Shown: one piece after another, positions 9,184 to 19,446 of the stretch
How positions within the stretch are numbered: position 1 is the stretch's first letter
Layout of the letters: every line of letters starts with the position of its first letter
From: an uncultured Tessaracoccus sp.
Lineage (GTDB): Bacteria > Actinomycetota > Actinomycetes > Propionibacteriales > Propionibacteriaceae
Direction of reading: 5' to 3'
Assembly: GCF_947255005.1 (NCBI RefSeq)
Contig: NZ_CAMYFI010000001.1
Span: 62,001 to 126,000, forward strand
DNA length: 64,000 bases
The notes under the pieces: model-generated
Database searches by the model: none
The model's input: the letters and a program-made list of their open reading frames with translations, nothing else
What the model was told of the DNA's origin: nothing
Program-made: the position numbers and the translations under genes

Positions 9184-10635
9184 GTGAGCCTGCACACCTT
9201 TATGATTGCCCGCATGCGGCGTGTGTGGCTCAGTGGGTTGTTGGTGCTACTGGTGGGCTGTGCGCCCTCGTCTCCCAGCGGGCCGGGCTCTCCGACGCCG
9301 TCAGCGACTCCTCCGACGCCCACGATGCCGTCCCCAACGCCCAGGACGCCGTCGCTGGAGCCGTCCGCCGCGCTTGAGCAGATCGGCGCGACGGAATGCG
9401 TCACACAGTTCCGCCATGATGCTGAGCCGTGGACTATCGAGATTGACCCGCAGTGTGACGACCTCTTGGCGCTCGGCGAGACGCTGTTCTCAGTCGTGAA
9501 CGACGCCGGCCGCGAGGGCGAGCCGGAAGCGATGATCGTGCACGGGCCGTGGCGGGTGCCGGTGGAATACGAGCACGATGGTGGTGGCCCGCCGCCGGGG
9601 CCGGCCGACCTGCGGTGGATCCGTTGGCTTGCGGACGTGCCCGTCGCGCAGGGATCGATCACACATGCAATAGCACGCGTAAAGCTCTCCGACGACGCGC
9701 GCGCCGTCGACGTGATGCATGATCTCATCGCAAAGAACGTTGTCGATGATGAGCGCGCGTCCCTGCAGCTCGAAGGCGGCGGCTCGACGATCAACCTCGC
9801 CCCTGGCAACGCGGCCCAGGCGGAGCAGTTCGCTGCGTACGAACGGGTGCTCGCGCAGGCGTCGTCGAACGTTGGCGAGTTCACGGCGTTGCCGCCGAGG
9901 ATGAAGGTGAGTGTGCGCGACTCGACGCACGCGATGAGCGTCGTTGATGCGATTGGCAAGGAGTCCGCTGCGCTCACCAGCCACCAGGTGAGCCTCGTGT
10001 TTCCCGATGGGCGACGGGTGCAAGGCAAGGTGTCTGAGCTTCGTGAGGGACTTTCAGGGGAGTCGGAGGTGGCAAAGCAGGTGGCGACGACCGGCGCGCG
10101 CTTGACGTTCACGGACTTCCGCGACCATTACTCCCTCGACGTGCCGGATGTCGATTCGTTCGCCAAGTTTGTGGCATTGGTCTCGTCTGATCAGTGGAAG
10201 GGCCGGCCGGAGCTGAGCGTGGAAGTCATCCCGCGGTATGCGGACAATCCGTTCACGTTGAAGCTGGAGTTATGGCGCGTCGTGGGGCCCATCATCGTCG
10301 ATGCGCACAAGGCAGGTATGACCGAGACTCGCGCCAACGAGGGTAGATCAGGGACGGCTAAGCGCACGTTCGACATCGAGTTCAAAACTCCCCTAAACGG
10401 CCCGGACCTCACCTCTTCGGAAGGGTATCGGCGCATCGTCGAGATACTCCGGGCGCACCAGTGGGAAGGCCGGGCCCAGATTGAGCTGGCCTACGACGAG
10501 CATCTCCTCTTCTGGAGCACCGCCGAAGGCAGGGCCGAGGGCGCACACAACTCGCGGCCGGGCGCGAAACAGCGCGAACCATACGGGTGGGGCAAGGACT
10601 TTCTTGCGCTGTGGGACTCGACGGCAAAGCGTTGA
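9184..10635 (+). CDS. Large lipoprotein of unknown function
   Basis: I do not recognise this 483-aa protein. It has a lipoprotein signal peptide (RRVWLSGLLVLLVGCAPS, lipobox LVGC) followed by a Ser/Pro/Thr-rich linker of about 35 residues with repeated SPTP-like units, then about 400 residues without an obvious known domain. It probably sits on the outer face of the membrane. The GTG at 9184 is 2 bp after the purM stop; ATG at 9202 or 9214 would also keep the signal peptide and none has a clear ribosome-binding site at ideal distance. Its purpose next to purine genes is not evident. Confidence 0.75.
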   Translation: MSLHTFMIARMRRVWLSGLLVLLVGCAPSSPSGPGSPTPSATPPTPTMPSPTPRTPSLEPSAALEQIGATECVTQFRHDAEPWTIEIDPQCDDLLALGETLFSVVNDAGREGEPEAMIVHGPWRVPVEYEHDGGGPPPGPADLRWIRWLADVPVAQGSITHAIARVKLSDDARAVDVMHDLIAKNVVDDERASLQLEGGGSTINLAPGNAAQAEQFAAYERVLAQASSNVGEFTALPPRMKVSVRDSTHAMSVVDAIGKESAALTSHQVSLVFPDGRRVQGKVSELREGLSGESEVAKQVATTGARLTFTDFRDHYSLDVPDVDSFAKFVALVSSDQWKGRPELSVEVIPRYADNPFTLKLELWRVVGPIIVDAHKAGMTETRANEGRSGTAKRTFDIEFKTPLNGPDLTSSEGYRRIVEILRAHQWEGRAQIELAYDEHLLFWSTAEGRAEGAHNSRPGAKQREPYGWGKDFLALWDSTAKR

Positions 10636-10710
10636 GGGGCCCTGCCTGTGCTGAGCCGTGCGTCCGATACAGTGTGAGGAAACGATTTCATTGAGTGATC
10701 GGAGGGTGCT

Positions 10711-11040
10711 GTGACAGCGATCCTCTCTATGCTCATGTTCCTCGTGGAGCTGCTCACCTGGGTGTCGATTGGCATCGTGTTTCACGCCCGAGCAGGCGGT
10801 GGCCTCGTCGGATGGATCGTGGCCGTGGTGGCGGTGTGTGTGGTGCTGGCCGGCTGGGTTCGATGGGCCGCACCGTCGTCGAGAAGCCGCACCCCGGCCA
10901 AGGCCGCCATGACCAAGATCGTCGTGTACGGCATTGCAATCGTGGGCATGGCCTCCATCGGGCACCTCGTGTTTGCCCTGGTACTCGCGGTGTCCGCTAT
11001 CGTGCTTGCCCGCGCGCTGGCTTCCGCCACCAGACGCTGA
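10711..11040 (+). CDS. DUF2568 (YrdB-type) small membrane protein
   Basis: A 109-aa protein with four predicted membrane helices, resembling the DUF2568/YrdB family of unknown function. The GTG start at 10711 follows GGAGGG directly. Middle residues AAPSSRSRTPAKA form the only sizeable polar loop. It is a single gene with the convergent phosphorylase downstream. Family assignment is from overall pattern (FLVELLTWVSIGIVFH) and is moderately certain. Confidence 0.75.
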   Translation: MTAILSMLMFLVELLTWVSIGIVFHARAGGGLVGWIVAVVAVCVVLAGWVRWAAPSSRSRTPAKAAMTKIVVYGIAIVGMASIGHLVFALVLAVSAIVLARALASATRR

Positions 11041-11065
11041 GCCTACGGCTTCGCCCCACAAAATG

Positions 11066-11106
11066 ACGAAGCGTGAGCCGACGATGATCGTCAGCCCACG
11101 CTTCGT
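11066..11106. terminator. Bidirectional terminator
   Basis: A perfect 10-bp stem, ACGAAGCGTG at 11066-11075 and its complement at 11097-11106, with a nested GACGA/TCGTC hairpin inside, lies between the convergent DUF2568 and phosphorylase genes. Its position suits termination in both directions. Confidence 0.7.
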
Positions 11107-11128
11107 GCCGCGATGTTAGGAGCCTCGG

Positions 11129-13684
11129 CTAGAACCTCGGCGTGATGTTCCAAATGCGCTGCATGTAGTCGCGCATGGAGCGATCAGAGGTGAAGTAGCC
11201 GCAGCGGGCGACGTTCAAGATCGCGGAGCGCGTCCACGCCTCAGGGTCGGCGTACTTCGCTTCAACCTCGGCCTGCTTGTCCATGTAGGAAGCGAAGTCG
11301 GCGAACAGCATGAAGCGATCGTGGTAGAGCCAGCTGGAGACCAGCGACTCGAAGGTGGTGCGGTCGCCGTCGGAGAAGACCCCCGAGGAGATCAAGTCAA
11401 CGGCCGCCTTGAGCTGCGGGTCCTTCGAGTAGTACTCGCCCGGCTCGTAGCCCTGCTGCTGCAGCTCGGCCACTTCCGGTTCGGTCATGCCGAACAGGAA
11501 GAAGTTGTCGTCGCCCACGAACCTGCGGATTTCGACGTTGGCGCCGTCGTCCGTGCCGATCGTGAGCGCGCCGTTCAGCGCGAACTTCATGTTGCCCGTA
11601 CCGGAGGCCTCCATGCCCGCGAGCGAGATCTGCTCCGAGAGGTCGGCCGCAGGGATGAGCTTCTCGGCGAGAGTGACGTTGTAGTTCGCCGGGAAGGCTA
11701 CCTTCAAACGTCCCTCGAGGCGCTCGTCGGCGTTGATAACCTCTGCCACCTTGTTGATGAGGTGGATGGTGTCTTTCGCCAGGCGGTAGCCAGGGGCGGC
11801 CTTCGCGCCGAACACGACGGTGCGCGGCGTGATGTCGGAAGCCGGGAGCTTGCCGGAGACCACCTGCTCGTACAACGAAACGATGTGCATGAGCTTCAAC
11901 GACTGACGTTTGTACTCGTGCAGGCGCTTCACCATCACGTCGAGGAGGTGCCCGTCGGGCAGCTTGATGCCGTCGCGCTCAGCAAGAAGGTTGGTCAAGC
12001 GCGTCTTATTGAACGCCTTTGCCTCGCGGAAGCGGGCCCGGAACTCGTCGTCCTCCGCGAAGGGTTCCAGCTCTCGCAGGCGTTCGAGATCGTTCACCCA
12101 GCCCTTGCCGATGGTGTCGCTAATCAGATCCGAGAGCTTGTAGTTGGCCATGCGGATGAAACGACGGGGGGTGATGCCGTTCGTGACGTTCGTGAACTTG
12201 TCGGGCCACAGGTCGGCAAAGTCCTTGAGCACCTTGTCGCGCAGCAGCTGGGAGTGGAGTTCCGCGACGCCGTTGATCTTGATGCCTGCGGTCGCCGCGA
12301 GGTGCGCCATGCGAACGGAACGCTCGGGGTACTCCGCGATGATGGACATGCGCCCGACGCGCACCTCGTCGCCTGGGAACGCGGAACGCACCTCGTTGAG
12401 GAACTCCTCGTTGATGCGGTAGATGATTTCCAGGTGGCGGGGGAGCAGGCGGCCCAGAAGCTCCGTCGGCCATACTTCGAGGGCCTCCGGCAGCAGCGTG
12501 TGGCAGGTGTAGGCAAAGCACTTCGACGTGACCTCCCAGGCCTCGTCCCACTCGAAGCCCTCTTCGTCCATGAGCACACGCATGAGCTCGGGGACGCCGA
12601 TGACGGGGTGGGTGTCGTTGAGCTGGAAGACGATGCGCTCGTGGAGGTTGTGTAGGTCGAAGTCGTCCTCGAGGCTGCGGATGAAGTCGCGGATCGACGC
12701 GGCGACGAAGAAGTACTGCTGCTGCAGGCGGAGTTCCTTGCCCTGCGGGGTGGAGTCCTCGGGGTAGAGCACCTTCGAGATGTTCTCTGCGAAGGTCTGG
12801 GCGCGCACTGCCTGCGCGTAGTCGCCGGCATTGAAGATCTGAAGGTCGAACGCGCGCGTTGCCTCAGCCGACCACAGGCGTAGGGTGTTCACGCAGCCAT
12901 TCTTGAAGCCCGGCACCATGTAGTTGTAGGGCACAGCCTGCACATCCCAGTCCGGAACCCAGCGGGTGCGCTCGCGGCCGTCGTCATCGGTGTAACGCTC
13001 GGTGTGGCCACCGAAGTTCACCTTGACGGAGGCCTCGGGGTGCGGGAATTCCCACGGGGAGCCGAGCGCAAGCCAGGTATCGGGCTGCTCGACCTGGCGT
13101 CCGTCGACGAAGGTCTGGCGGAAGATGCCGTACTCGTAGCGGATGCCGTAGCCAATGCAGGAGACGTTCATCGTCGCGAGCGAATCGATGAAGCAGGCGG
13201 CAAGCCGGCCGAGGCCACCGTTGCCGAGGCCTGGTTCGACTTCCTGTGCGCGCAGACGCCACAGCTCAATGCCGCACTGCTTGAGGCCTTCCTCTGCGAT
13301 CTCGCTGAGATCGGAAGCCTGCAGCGCGTTACCGAGCTGGCGGCCGAGGAGGTACTCGGCGGACAGGTAACCGACGGTCTTGCTGTGATTTCGCTGGTTG
13401 TCTTTGGTGGTCTCTAGCCAGCGGGCCATCAAATAGTTGCGGACGGTGAGCGCCAGCGCCATGTATTGGTCGTTGATGCTGGACGACTCGAGGGTGACGC
13501 CCTGCGTGGTGTTGAGCTCGTGCAGGAACTCCTTCACGAAGCCGTCGACGGTGTGCGGGGGAGTAGCGACAGGGGCGATTGCCAACGGGTGGGTTGGCTT
13601 GTCTGACGGGCCAAATACCCGATGATCAACGTTGGGGGTCTCGTCGGCTTGGAAGGTGCCGTTCGAATGCGCAGTTTCAGCCAT
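11129..13684 (-). CDS. glgP: Glycogen/maltodextrin phosphorylase
   Basis: GT35 phosphorylase releasing glucose-1-phosphate from alpha-1,4-glucans using pyridoxal phosphate. The 851-aa product carries the PLP-binding signature (EASGTGNMKFALNGALTIGT, with the Schiff-base Lys in GNMK) and the glucan-site region GNGGLGRLAACF. I chose ATG 13684 (MAETAHSNGTF); an in-frame ATG at 13762 would place a 22-bp palindromic operator inside the coding sequence. Together with malEFG and the glucosidase this completes an alpha-glucan use pathway, and the operator suggests shared control. Glycogen versus imported dextrin preference is not decidable here. Confidence 0.95.
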   Translation of the reverse strand: MAETAHSNGTFQADETPNVDHRVFGPSDKPTHPLAIAPVATPPHTVDGFVKEFLHELNTTQGVTLESSSINDQYMALALTVRNYLMARWLETTKDNQRNHSKTVGYLSAEYLLGRQLGNALQASDLSEIAEEGLKQCGIELWRLRAQEVEPGLGNGGLGRLAACFIDSLATMNVSCIGYGIRYEYGIFRQTFVDGRQVEQPDTWLALGSPWEFPHPEASVKVNFGGHTERYTDDDGRERTRWVPDWDVQAVPYNYMVPGFKNGCVNTLRLWSAEATRAFDLQIFNAGDYAQAVRAQTFAENISKVLYPEDSTPQGKELRLQQQYFFVAASIRDFIRSLEDDFDLHNLHERIVFQLNDTHPVIGVPELMRVLMDEEGFEWDEAWEVTSKCFAYTCHTLLPEALEVWPTELLGRLLPRHLEIIYRINEEFLNEVRSAFPGDEVRVGRMSIIAEYPERSVRMAHLAATAGIKINGVAELHSQLLRDKVLKDFADLWPDKFTNVTNGITPRRFIRMANYKLSDLISDTIGKGWVNDLERLRELEPFAEDDEFRARFREAKAFNKTRLTNLLAERDGIKLPDGHLLDVMVKRLHEYKRQSLKLMHIVSLYEQVVSGKLPASDITPRTVVFGAKAAPGYRLAKDTIHLINKVAEVINADERLEGRLKVAFPANYNVTLAEKLIPAADLSEQISLAGMEASGTGNMKFALNGALTIGTDDGANVEIRRFVGDDNFFLFGMTEPEVAELQQQGYEPGEYYSKDPQLKAAVDLISSGVFSDGDRTTFESLVSSWLYHDRFMLFADFASYMDKQAEVEAKYADPEAWTRSAILNVARCGYFTSDRSMRDYMQRIWNITPRF

Positions 13685-13732
13685 GCCTGCATGGTACCGA
13701 CCGATGCGGAGACTGTCGACGTGTGATGTATT

Positions 13733-13754
13733 CGTTTCGCAACGTTGCGAAACG
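13733..13754 (-). promoter_or_regulatory. Perfect 22-bp palindromic operator upstream of glgP
   Basis: The left half CGTTTCGCAAC (13733-13743) is followed directly by its exact complement (13744-13754), so the centre is AACGTT with a central CpG, typical of LacI-family operators. It lies 48 bp upstream of the chosen glgP start and would overlap a plausible -35 position (with TACATC at 13730-13725 as a weak -10). The site in front of malE matches 16 of 21 positions. Confidence 0.75.
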
Positions 13755-13958
13755 TTTTGCATGAAGTGGGAGGAATCGCGTCGGGCCAGTGTCTGCGAAC
13801 AGGCCCGGCACAGTCGGCATGAACTAGCTTCCAGTAGGGGGGGGCAGTCCGATGGGCGGCTTGTCGGGCCTGGACGGCGCTGGTAGTGAAGGGTCAGCTC
13901 GGATCCGAGTGCCGCCTCGGCAGCCAGTAGCGTGCCAGCAGATGGTTGGACAGAGTGA

Positions 13959-14276
13959 GTTATCCACAGCGGCTACCCGGCTCAGCGCTGTCATAGGCTG
14001 CTAAGCCAGGGTGAGACCTTGGCCCTGTTCGTGGACGAGAGCCCGAAGCAAAGTGATATCCGAGCTCTGATCCGCCAGTTCAAGTTCATCGGTACCGGGT
14101 CTCAGTACAGCGGCCATCCTTTGAAAAACATCCTTGACACGGTGTACTTCGCTCCGTCCCACGAGCGCCGCCTGCTTCAAGCCGCCGATCTTGTCTCGTA
14201 CGCTCACTTCCGCGCTCGGATGACACCGAGACTTCTAAGAGCCACGCGGCGGGGCGGCAGGCCTGGGGGATTGTGA
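13959..14276 (+). pseudogene. DUF3800 protein, C-terminal remnant
   Basis: The open frame has no convincing start and begins just after a stop codon. From about 14019 it reads LALFVDESPKQSDIRALI, then GTGSQYSGHPLKNILDTVYF and SHERRLLQAADLVSYA. This looks like the C-terminal part of DUF3800 proteins (second acidic VDE motif and the QAADLV..A motif); the N-terminal half, with the first Asp-Glu pair, is absent. A DnaA-box-like TTATCCACA lies at its 5' edge. DUF3800 genes are common in mobile or defence neighbourhoods. I read this as a decayed leftover; the last residues (RRGGRPGGL) look non-native. Confidence 0.6.
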
Positions 14277-14299
14277 AGGGCCTGTGTGCTTGCTACTTC

Positions 14300-14400
14300 T
14301 GGATTCCCTAGATGCAACATCAGCCCCGGACGGAGCCGGGGCTGTGGCGGATGGGACTCGTTCGAGAACCCGTGAACCTCATTCTACGTGGCTGCGCCCC
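14300..14400 (+). ncRNA. Candidate DUF3800-associated structured RNA
   Basis: Downstream of the DUF3800 remnant a 9-bp perfect stem (CAGCCCCGG 14321-14329, complement 14336-14344, 6-nt loop) is followed 8 bp later by a second hairpin at 14353-14371 (GGG-A-CTC, loop GTTC, GAG-AA-CCC). Conserved structured RNAs named DUF3800 motifs I-XI have been described next to DUF3800 genes. I propose this is one of them from position and paired hairpins, but I cannot check it against the published models. A simple terminator for the remnant gene is the main alternative. The stretch 14277-14474 has no gene. Confidence 0.35.
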
Positions 14401-14474
14401 GTCCACCACAAGACAAAACTGCATACCCGTAGACAGCTGAGGGCAAAAGTGGGGTCTCGCGTAATCACACCCGC

Positions 14475-15392
14475 TCAACCCTGTAGGCACACGTGTCCGG
14501 GGTGCGCGGCGGCTGATGCTGGCTCCACCTGGAAGGTTGCGTGGCGGATGTTGAAGTGGCTCGCGGTGCAGTCCTGTGCTGCTTGCACGACGTCGGCGGC
14601 GTGGCCGTCGTGGAAGCACTCGTCGTTGACGACGATGTGCCCGGTGACGATGGGCAGGCCGGTGGCGATGGTGGAGGCGTGCAGATCATGCACCCCCTCG
14701 ACCTGCTCGAGCGCTAGGAGGTGGGCGCGCACCTCGGCGAGGTCGAGAGACTCCGGGGTCTGCTCCATCAGTACCCGCAGGGTGCCGCGCAGGATGATCA
14801 TCGCGCGCGGCACGATGAGTGCTGCGATGAGCAGGCTCGCGATCGCGTCGGCCTGCTGGAATCCCGTCGTGGCAATCAGGATACCTGCGACGATCACGCC
14901 CAGCGAGCCGAGGGCGTCGTTGAATACCTCCAGGAAGGCGGCACGCATGTTGAAGTTGGCGTCGCGGCTCGAATGCAGCACCGCGATGGAGGCGAGATTG
15001 GCGATCAGCCCGACGACGCCGAAGGCCGTCACCGCGGTGCCGTGCAGCTGTGGGGGATCGAAAAGCCTTCGCATTCCCTCGATAGCTGCATAGCAGCCGA
15101 CGACGATCAGCACCGTGGCCTGGGCGAGGGCGGCGAGCACCTCGGCGCGGCGGAAACCCCACGTCCGGCTCGCATCGGCGGGCCTGCGCATGAGGGTCGC
15201 GGCGCTGAGCGCGAGCAGGAGCCCCGACGCATCTACCACGACGTGCACGGTGTCGGTGAGCAGCGCGAGGCTGCCTGTGATGATCGACCCCACCAACTGC
15301 GCGACGACGACCGTCGACGTGATCGCCAACGCGATCCACAGCTTCCGACGATGCACGTCGGCACCGTGAGTGTGTGCGTGCCCGGCGCCCAT
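14475..15392 (-). CDS. CDF-family metal cation efflux protein (CzcD/ZitB type)
   Basis: Cation diffusion facilitator, 305 aa, six membrane helices and a C-terminal cytoplasmic domain. A His-rich N-terminus (HAHTHGADVH) fits Zn/Cd/Co transport. Helix 2 has HVVVD inside LTDTVHVVVDASG, but helix 5 has EVFND where CzcD/ZitB proteins usually have HxxxD, so one transport-site His is replaced by Glu. I chose ATG 15392, which has GAGGAG just upstream inside arsR, over longer frames. It lies 5 bp after the ArsR stop, so a metal-responsive operon is likely. Metal specificity is unknown. Confidence 0.9.
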   Translation of the reverse strand: MGAGHAHTHGADVHRRKLWIALAITSTVVVAQLVGSIITGSLALLTDTVHVVVDASGLLLALSAATLMRRPADASRTWGFRRAEVLAALAQATVLIVVGCYAAIEGMRRLFDPPQLHGTAVTAFGVVGLIANLASIAVLHSSRDANFNMRAAFLEVFNDALGSLGVIVAGILIATTGFQQADAIASLLIAALIVPRAMIILRGTLRVLMEQTPESLDLAEVRAHLLALEQVEGVHDLHASTIATGLPIVTGHIVVNDECFHDGHAADVVQAAQDCTASHFNIRHATFQVEPASAAAHPGHVCLQG

Positions 15393-15397
15393 GCGAT

Positions 15398-15778
15398 TCA
15401 ACTCCTCGTGGTGGCGGAATCGTCGTCCAGGGAGCTGTGCAGGTGGCTGCACAACTGGGCGGCATGGCCTGTGGAGTGGAGCATCTGCTCGGCGGCCGCG
15501 ACGAGGATTCTCAGCAGTGCAGGCTCCGCGAGCGCGTACCAGGTGGCGCGCCCTTCCGGGCGTGCCGTGGGGAGGCCGCACTCCATGAGAAATGAGACGT
15601 GTTTACTCACCGTGGACTGCGCGAGCCCCATGTGGTCAACGAGGTCGCGCACCCGGTGCTCACCGGATGCGAGGTGCTGCAGGATCGCCAGCCGCGCGGG
15701 CTCCGCGAGCGCCTGGAACAGGTGCGCGTAAGCCTTGGTCGCGTGGTCGTCGACGACAACCTCAGAATCGATCGTCAC
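15398..15778 (-). CDS. ArsR/SmtB-family metalloregulator
   Basis: Winged-helix repressor, 126 aa from GTG 15778. The core reads LFQALAEPARLAILQHLASGEHRVRDL, with recognition helix LAQSTVSKHVSFL; the C-terminal part is His/Cys-containing (EQMLHSTGHAAQLCSHLHSS), suitable for metal sensing. It precedes and presumably represses the CDF exporter. I chose GTG 15778 because a good promoter ends 6 bp before it, implying a leaderless message; the longer frame starting TTG 15838 would contain that promoter. Confidence 0.88.
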   Translation of the reverse strand: MTIDSEVVVDDHATKAYAHLFQALAEPARLAILQHLASGEHRVRDLVDHMGLAQSTVSKHVSFLMECGLPTARPEGRATWYALAEPALLRILVAAAEQMLHSTGHAAQLCSHLHSSLDDDSATTRS

Positions 15779-15784
15779 AGGGCG

Positions 15785-15812
15785 ATGATAGCACTGAGGG
15801 TCGATGTGACAA
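15785..15812 (-). promoter_or_regulatory. Promoter of the arsR-CDF operon (leaderless)
   Basis: On the minus strand TTGTCA (15812-15807), a 16-bp spacer and TATCAT (15790-15785) form the best sigma-70/A promoter match in the window. The -10 box ends 6 bp before the GTG start at 15778, so transcription should start at or next to the initiation codon. Leaderless messages are frequent in actinobacteria. Confidence 0.7.
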
Positions 15813-15840
15813 GCTGGGCGCGGGCCTTCGCTCAACAAGC

Positions 15841-15876
15841 GGCGCCCGCCCCTTGCATGGGCAGGGGACGGGCGCC
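15841..15876 (-). terminator. Terminator after isocitrate dehydrogenase
   Basis: A strong hairpin pairs GGCGCCCG (15841-15848) with its exact complement (15869-15876) and continues with a CCCCTTGC/GCAGGGGA near-match across a 4-nt loop. It lies 19 bp past the isocitrate dehydrogenase stop and upstream of the arsR promoter. No T-run follows. Confidence 0.65.
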
Positions 15877-15894
15877 GGCGTCAGGCTAGGGCAG

Positions 15895-18084
<2,190 letters not shown>

Positions 18085-18256
18085 GGCCTTGCGGCGCTCC
18101 TATCTCGTGGAATGCAATACGGGTTCAGCTTAGCTTTGCCACACTGAACTCGTGTCACCTTTGGTCTTGTGCGGAAACTTGGGTAGCCTTATCGCCACGA
18201 GAAACTGAAAGATTCCGCGGTAACCCGCGAGGGACAGAGCAAGGGGGTCGACCCAT

Positions 18257-18475
18257 ATGGGGCGCGGCCGTGCAAAGGCAAAGCAGACGAGGGTCGCACG
18301 CGACCTGAAGTACCGTTCCGTCGAAACCGATTTCGCATCATTGGAGCGCGAACTCCAGGGGAAGCCCCCCGTCGACGAGCATGACGACATCCCCGACCAG
18401 TACGCAGACCTCGCGGCACAGTACGACGACTACGTTGACGACTACGACGAAGACGAGGAAGAGCGTCGGGCATGA
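18257..18475 (+). CDS. DUF3073 small acidic protein
   Basis: A 72-aa protein with the conserved DUF3073 N-terminus MGRGRAKAKQTRVARDLKYR and a strongly acidic tail (DDYVDDYDEDEEE). The family is restricted to actinobacteria and its function is unknown; the basic head and acidic tail suggest nucleic-acid or protein binding, which is speculation. It is preceded by AGGGGG and its stop overlaps the start of the hydrolase gene (ATGA). Confidence 0.9.
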   Translation: MGRGRAKAKQTRVARDLKYRSVETDFASLERELQGKPPVDEHDDIPDQYADLAAQYDDYVDDYDEDEEERRA

Positions 18476-19446
18476 GCTCCCCCTGGGTGGCAGACGCGCT
18501 GCTGCCCGGATACGTCTCGTGCACCATCGCGTTGCCCGACGAGAGCACCTACGCCCTCGAGCCAGCGGGTTCGCTGGTGGCCACGCTCGTCCGACGAGGT
18601 GAGCCGACGCGTAAGCGTGCGGTGCTGTACATCCACGGGTGGTCTGACTACTTCTTCCAGGCACACCTTGGGGAGGTCTTCGATGCGCTCGGCATCGACT
18701 TCTACGCCATCGACCTGCGCCGCTACGGTCGGTCGCTGCGCAACGGGCAGCTCGCCGGGTACATCCCCGATATGCGCGATTACTGGACGGAACTCGACGA
18801 GGCCGTGCAGCGTATCCGCGACGACGGCCACGACGTGATCGACCTGTGTGGGCACTCCACAGGTGGGTTGATCGCAGCGCTATACGCCGACGAGCGCCCC
18901 GGCACGTTCTCGACGGTGCTGCTGAACTCCCCTTGGATTGAGATTCAAAGCTCGCCCGTCGTGCGGTACTCGCTGCACCCCATCATGCGCAGCTTCTCCG
19001 CACTGGCCCCCACCACGGTGCTGCCCATGGCCGACAACGGCTTCTACCTGCGCTCCATCAGTGCCGACCAGGACGGCGAGTGGGAGTTTGACCGACATCT
19101 CAAGGGCGACGAAGCGTTTTGGATTCGTGTCGGCTGGGTGAAGGCCGTGCTCTCCGGCCAGTCGCGCGTGGAGAAGGGGCTCGACATCGATGTCCCCATC
19201 CTGGTGCTCACATCCAGCCGCAGCGTGGGTGGCCTCGTCGGGGGCCAATGGAGCGACGACTACCATCACGCCGACGGTGTGCTCGATGTTCGCCGCATCG
19301 CCGAGCGCTCGCACTACCTCGGCAAGCACGTCACCCTGGTGCGTCTGGACGGGGCGCTCCATGACGTCGCGTTGTCGGCTGAGCCAGTGCGACGCCGCGC
19401 CTTCGACGAGCTGCGGCGCTTCCTGAGCGCGTACGGGGCCGCATGA
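18472..19446 (+). CDS. Alpha/beta hydrolase (serine aminopeptidase/lysophospholipase type)
   Basis: Hydrolase of 324 aa. The oxyanion-side motif HGWSD (about residue 55) and the nucleophile elbow GHSTGG (Ser at about residue 127) are clear; the catalytic Asp is likely in the SDDYHHADGVLDV region and the His is in DGALHDVALS. The pattern fits the Hydrolase_4 family, which includes lysophospholipases and monoacylglycerol lipases. There is no signal peptide, so it is cytoplasmic. It is translationally coupled to DUF3073 upstream and the AEC transporter downstream by 4-bp overlaps. Substrate is unknown. Confidence 0.88.
   Translation: MSSPWVADALLPGYVSCTIALPDESTYALEPAGSLVATLVRRGEPTRKRAVLYIHGWSDYFFQAHLGEVFDALGIDFYAIDLRRYGRSLRNGQLAGYIPDMRDYWTELDEAVQRIRDDGHDVIDLCGHSTGGLIAALYADERPGTFSTVLLNSPWIEIQSSPVVRYSLHPIMRSFSALAPTTVLPMADNGFYLRSISADQDGEWEFDRHLKGDEAFWIRVGWVKAVLSGQSRVEKGLDIDVPILVLTSSRSVGGLVGGQWSDDYHHADGVLDVRRIAERSHYLGKHVTLVRLDGALHDVALSAEPVRRRAFDELRRFLSAYGAA

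Noticed and set aside
13843..13850. Run of eight G residues
   Set aside because: No open frame or promoter around it that could be phase-variable; probably incidental.
13960..13968. Perfect DnaA box TTATCCACA
   Set aside because: Single occurrence with no cluster of boxes and no dnaA/dnaN nearby; not an origin.
14351..14371. T-arm-like GTTCGAGAACC suggesting a tRNA fragment or attachment site
   Set aside because: No anticodon or acceptor arms can be folded around it; better explained as a small hairpin of the candidate RNA.
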